From positions 62,001 to 126,000 of the forward strand of contig NZ_FNHN01000004.1 of NCBI RefSeq assembly GCF_900103525.1: a stretch of 64,000 nucleotides of DNA, in the 5' to 3' direction. Source of the stretch: Bacillus sp. OK048. Lineage in GTDB: Bacteria > Bacillota > Bacilli > Bacillales > Cytobacillaceae. Made by a program: the position numbers and the translations under genes. The notes below the pieces were generated by a model. The model did no database searches and was not told the origin of the DNA. It saw only the letters and a program-made list of their open reading frames with translations. This document shows positions 61,194 to 64,000 of this stretch, piece after piece (the stretch's first letter is position 1; each line of letters opens with the position of its first letter).

Positions 61194-63110
61194 ATGAGTG
61201 CGGATGCGAAGAGATTATCCAAAGGGCTACCAAATGTAGGTATATTTGAAAAAATAAAACCACATGCAGAACTAATTGCAGCTGGTTTAAGCGGAGTATT
61301 CATTGCAGCAGGTTGGATAACGGACAAAATGGGGGATCATGTTACTTCGATCATCTTTTATTTATTGGCTTTTGTAATCGGCGGATTCGCTAAAGCCAAG
61401 GAAGGAATTGAAGCCACTTACGAAAACAAAGAGCTAAACGTTGAAATGCTCATGATCTTTGCTGCCATAGGTTCTGCGATTATTGGCTACTGGACAGAAG
61501 GCGCGATTCTGATTTTTATCTTTGCTGTAAGTGGTGCATTAGAAACCTATACAATGAATAAAAGTCATAAAGAGATCTCCTCGTTAATGAAGCTGCAGCC
61601 TGAAGAAGCCCTGCTAATTAATAATGGGATTGAACGGCGCGTGCCTGTTTCCGAGCTAAAGGTAGGAAATCAAATCCTTGTAAAACCAGGGGAAAGAATT
61701 CCTTCAGATGGAGTCATTAAGAATGGCTATACAAACATTGACGAAGCTGCTATCACTGGAGAATCTATGCCTGTTTCGAAAGGGCTGGATACAGAAGTGT
61801 TTGCTGGTACTGTAAATTTAACAGGCGCCATCACCGTGCAAACAACCAAAGCAAGCAATGAAACACTCTTTCATAAAATTATTGAACTCGTCCAATCGGC
61901 TCAAAGTGAAAAATCTCCATCACAGCAGTTTATCGAACGTTTTGAAGGAACCTATGTGAAAACAGTATTAGCTGTTGTTGTTATGATGATGTTCTTACCC
62001 TATTTCTTACTTGATTGGAGCTGGAATGAGTCGTTTTATCGGGCAATGATATTGTTGGTTGTCGCCTCCCCTTGTGCCCTTGTTGCTTCCATCATGCCAG
62101 CAACACTCTCTACCATTTCAAATGGAGCAAAAAGAGGGATTTTAGTAAAAGGCGGTGTCCATTTAGAGAACCTAAGCCACTTAAAAGCAATCGCCTTTGA
62201 CAAGACCGGGACACTTACAAAAGGGAAACCTGAAGTTACCGATGTCATTGTAGATGAAACATTCGATAAAGATGAGTTATTATGGAAAGCTGCTTCCATA
62301 GAAAATCAGTCGAATCATCCTTTAGCACAATCGATTGTTAAATATGTGAAAGAACATAATAAGCAGGACCTTATTCAACCAGAGAATTTAGAAGATGTAG
62401 CTGGTTGGGGTGTAAAAGCGGAAATAAACGGAGAGCAGTGGAAAATTGGAAAAGCGGATTTCGTCGGGAAAGAAGCTGCCGTAGCTTTTGCTGATGGAAA
62501 AGCCGCTGAACTTGCCAGCAAGGGGAATACTCTTGTTTATGTCCAAGTTAATGGTGTTCTTGCTGCAATGATGGCTTTAAAAGATGTTGTGAGAGAAGAA
62601 ACAAAAACTGCGATCGAACATCTAAGAAAACAGGGAATTTACACGGTTATGCTGACTGGTGATAGTGAGAAAACAGCACAGGCAATTGCTGATGAAAGCC
62701 ATGTAGATCAGTTCTTTGCTGAATGTCTCCCTGAAGAAAAAGTGGAGCAGCTTAAAAAGTTGATGGAAAAATACGAAACGATCGCAATGGTTGGAGATGG
62801 AATAAACGATGCACCCGCATTAGCGATTGCAAATGTAGGGATTGCAATGGGGGAAGGCACGGATGTTGCCCTTGAAACAGCAGATGTCGTGTTAATGAAA
62901 AATGATTTACCAAGGATTGCTGAAGCTATTAATCTTTCAAAACGGATGAATCGGATCATCAAACAAAATGTTATTTTCTCGATAACCGTGATCATGCTGT
63001 TAATTTCATCTAACTTTTTTCAATTGCTTGATTTACCATTTGGGGTAATTGGGCATGAAGGCAGTACTATCCTTGTGATTCTTAATAGCTTAAGACTACT
63101 TAAAAATTAA
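61194..63110 (+). CDS. pfeT: P1B-type metal-efflux ATPase (PfeT/ZosA-like)
   Basis: 638 residues with no N-terminal metal-binding domain. Seen are IDEAAITGESMPV (actuator), VASPCALVASIMPATL (SPC ion-binding helix, about residue 291), phosphorylation motif AFDKTGTLTKGKP (about 335), SNHPLAQS (HP motif), MLTGDSEKTA, VGDGINDAPALA, and C-terminal FGVIGHEGSTILVILNSLRL. SPC plus HEGST marks the P1B-4 group, including B. subtilis PfeT (formerly ZosA), which exports Fe(II) under Fur/PerR control. No clear PerR or Fur box was seen upstream. GGGGAGGGAACATAAA precedes ATG. Co, Zn or Fe are all possible ions. Confidence 0.9.
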   Translation: MSADAKRLSKGLPNVGIFEKIKPHAELIAAGLSGVFIAAGWITDKMGDHVTSIIFYLLAFVIGGFAKAKEGIEATYENKELNVEMLMIFAAIGSAIIGYWTEGAILIFIFAVSGALETYTMNKSHKEISSLMKLQPEEALLINNGIERRVPVSELKVGNQILVKPGERIPSDGVIKNGYTNIDEAAITGESMPVSKGLDTEVFAGTVNLTGAITVQTTKASNETLFHKIIELVQSAQSEKSPSQQFIERFEGTYVKTVLAVVVMMMFLPYFLLDWSWNESFYRAMILLVVASPCALVASIMPATLSTISNGAKRGILVKGGVHLENLSHLKAIAFDKTGTLTKGKPEVTDVIVDETFDKDELLWKAASIENQSNHPLAQSIVKYVKEHNKQDLIQPENLEDVAGWGVKAEINGEQWKIGKADFVGKEAAVAFADGKAAELASKGNTLVYVQVNGVLAAMMALKDVVREETKTAIEHLRKQGIYTVMLTGDSEKTAQAIADESHVDQFFAECLPEEKVEQLKKLMEKYETIAMVGDGINDAPALAIANVGIAMGEGTDVALETADVVLMKNDLPRIAEAINLSKRMNRIIKQNVIFSITVIMLLISSNFFQLLDLPFGVIGHEGSTILVILNSLRLLKN

Positions 63111-63112
63111 CA

Positions 63113-63140
63113 AACCGGGCTGTAAAAGCCCGGTTTTATT
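63113..63140. terminator. Bidirectional terminator between pfeT and the 34-residue gene
   Basis: AACCGGGCT and AGCCCGGTT pair around GTAAA (63113-63135), followed by TTATTT on plus and TGTTAATTTTT on minus. Confidence 0.88.
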
Positions 63141-63244
63141 TAATGGTATCCGTTACTGCCGTTTGCAGAACTAGAGGTTTTATTTCCTTTACTTCCTTTA
63201 CCTTTTTGCTTAGTGCCGCCATCTTTTTTTGTATGTTTTGCCAT
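63140..63244 (-). CDS. Small basic Gly/Lys/Ser-rich protein, 34 residues
   Basis: ATG at 63244, behind AGGGGG with a six-base spacer, runs to TAA at 63140. It reads MAKHTKKDGGTKQKGKGSKG then NKTSSSANGSNGYH. It is highly basic and low-complexity, in the manner of Bacillus small spore-associated or nucleic-acid-binding proteins, but I recognise no family. It has a good ribosome binding site and its own terminator, so I think it is real. Confidence 0.7.
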   Translation of the reverse strand: MAKHTKKDGGTKQKGKGSKGNKTSSSANGSNGYH

Positions 63245-63321
63245 GATGAACCCCCTAATGATTGTAGTGTTCCCCATCTATATTATTGGCAAATACCTTC
63301 ATGAAAAAGTCGAGTCATTTT

Positions 63322-64000
63322 TTAACAATTTGATTTGTTCTTTTCACTATAAAAGGCGTTAATTTCGCCGCCAATGATGATGATAAAACCAGATATGTAT
63401 AACCAAATCAATAAAACAATAATGGCTCCAATACTTCCGTATGTTAGTGAAAAGTTACCGAAATTGCCAACGTAGAAGGATAACGCATAGGATGAAAGAA
63501 TCCAACCGATTGTTGCAAATGCTGCACCAGGAAAAGCACTTTTGCAGCGTAATTTTACATTTGGGGCAATCCAATATAAACCGGTGAAAATAACAAATAA
63601 TATAAGGGCGCTAACCACCAATCTTAACATATCCCAAATCTGAAGAAATTCACTTTTAAACCCTAAATAAGAAAAGAGAAATACCCCAATCTCCCTTCCA
63701 AATATCGGTAGCAACACAGCGACGATAAATACTAAGATCATCCCAAATGTCAGCAGGATGGCCATCCCTCTAGAAACGATAAAGGAACGACTTTCTTTCA
63801 CATTGTATGCCTTGTTAAAAGCCCTAACTAAGGCATGAATTCCATTAGAAGCCGACCACATCGTCCCAATAATCCCAATGGAAAGCAATCCGCCATTTCG
63901 ATTATTCATCACATAATTTACATTCTTTTCAATTAATTCCATTGTCTGCGGGGGTGCAAACTCGCGAATACTCCCAAGAATGTCATGATAGGGAATCTGC
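63322..64000 (-). CDS. yfkH: YihY/BrkB-family membrane protein (YfkH-like), N-terminus outside the window
   Basis: The frame is open to base 64000, so at least 226 residues are seen and the start is missing; the Met at 63942 is internal because the upstream in-frame residues IPYHDILGSIREFAPPQTME match the family. Visible are four to five membrane helices, LLSIGIIGTMWSASNGIHAL then VRAFNKAYNVKESRSF, and PNVKLRCKSAFPGAAFATIG, all typical of YihY/virulence factor BrkB proteins. Function unknown; once misnamed RNase BN. Its position beside cax, yfkF and pfeT fits YfkH. Confidence 0.88.
   Translation of the reverse strand, partial: QIPYHDILGSIREFAPPQTMELIEKNVNYVMNNRNGGLLSIGIIGTMWSASNGIHALVRAFNKAYNVKESRSFIVSRGMAILLTFGMILVFIVAVLLPIFGREIGVFLFSYLGFKSEFLQIWDMLRLVVSALILFVIFTGLYWIAPNVKLRCKSAFPGAAFATIGWILSSYALSFYVGNFGNFSLTYGSIGAIIVLLIWLYISGFIIIIGGEINAFYSEKNKSNC

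Overview
The window looks like chromosome of a low-GC, spore-forming Bacillaceae species (Bacillus, Neobacillus or a relative). The pointers are strong GGAGG-type ribosome binding sites, many short U-tailed terminators, a cortex muramic-lactam deacetylase (PdaA), a SipW/TasA-type matrix locus, a full mrpABCDEFG antiporter operon, and a yfkD-cax-yfkF-pfeT-yfkH neighbourhood whose counterparts lie close together in Bacillus subtilis. No rRNA, tRNA, CRISPR array, prophage or intact insertion sequence was seen. The only recombinase is a lone small tyrosine recombinase. Most genes up to 44.2 kb are on the minus strand.

Region by region. 0-6.2 kb: two ABC exporter half-transporters (one cut by the window edge), then a Fur-box-controlled ferric iron ABC importer (binding lipoprotein, fused permease, short ATPase). 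6.3-8.7 kb: an unusual 788-residue protein with two isoprenoid-synthase-like halves. 8.9-12 kb: a MacAB-type export system. 12-18.5 kb: SelO AMPylase, a four-PAS GGDEF-EAL protein and a DUF4085-like protein. 18.5-20.6 kb: a CysJ-like reductase without its flavodoxin domain, and a GreA/B-like protein behind a structured leader and a short upstream ORF. 20.7-27.3 kb: the Mrp operon with a divergent universal-stress-type protein. 27.4-31.9 kb: the tyrosine recombinase, then a ketodeoxygluconate module (aldo/keto reductase, KDPG aldolase, IclR regulator with an apparent CTG start, KDG kinase) with matching operator-like palindromes.

32-38 kb holds a 1854-residue wall-anchored nuclease/5'-nucleotidase of the YhcR type with an EPGK/EPGE repeat stalk. 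38.4-42 kb has a class-II UvrA-like ATPase and an MscS/YbdG-type channel. 42.5-44.2 kb is a decayed tapA-sipW-tasA operon: sipW and a TapA-like gene are open, the tasA copy has a large internal deletion, and a frameshifted prsA 5' fragment follows. After about 1.7 kb of gene-poor AT-rich DNA, 45.9-51.5 kb carries, on the plus strand, a secreted M14 carboxypeptidase, an intact TasA/CalY-like protein, and a secreted M28 aminopeptidase. The two peptidases share a FIMAH-like domain. The surviving SipW plausibly processes the intact TasA-like protein.

52-64 kb returns to conserved core genes: rlmD, pdaA, class I fumarase, an SE1561-like small protein, yfkD, a YczE/YitT membrane protein, a promoter-terminator pair with no ORF (candidate small RNA), a Ca2+/H+ exchanger, a GC-rich Bacillus intergenic repeat, an MFS transporter, the PfeT/ZosA metal-efflux ATPase, a 34-residue basic protein and a partial YihY/YfkH membrane protein. 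Repeated themes are metal and ion homeostasis, envelope and matrix proteins, and uronate-derived sugar use.
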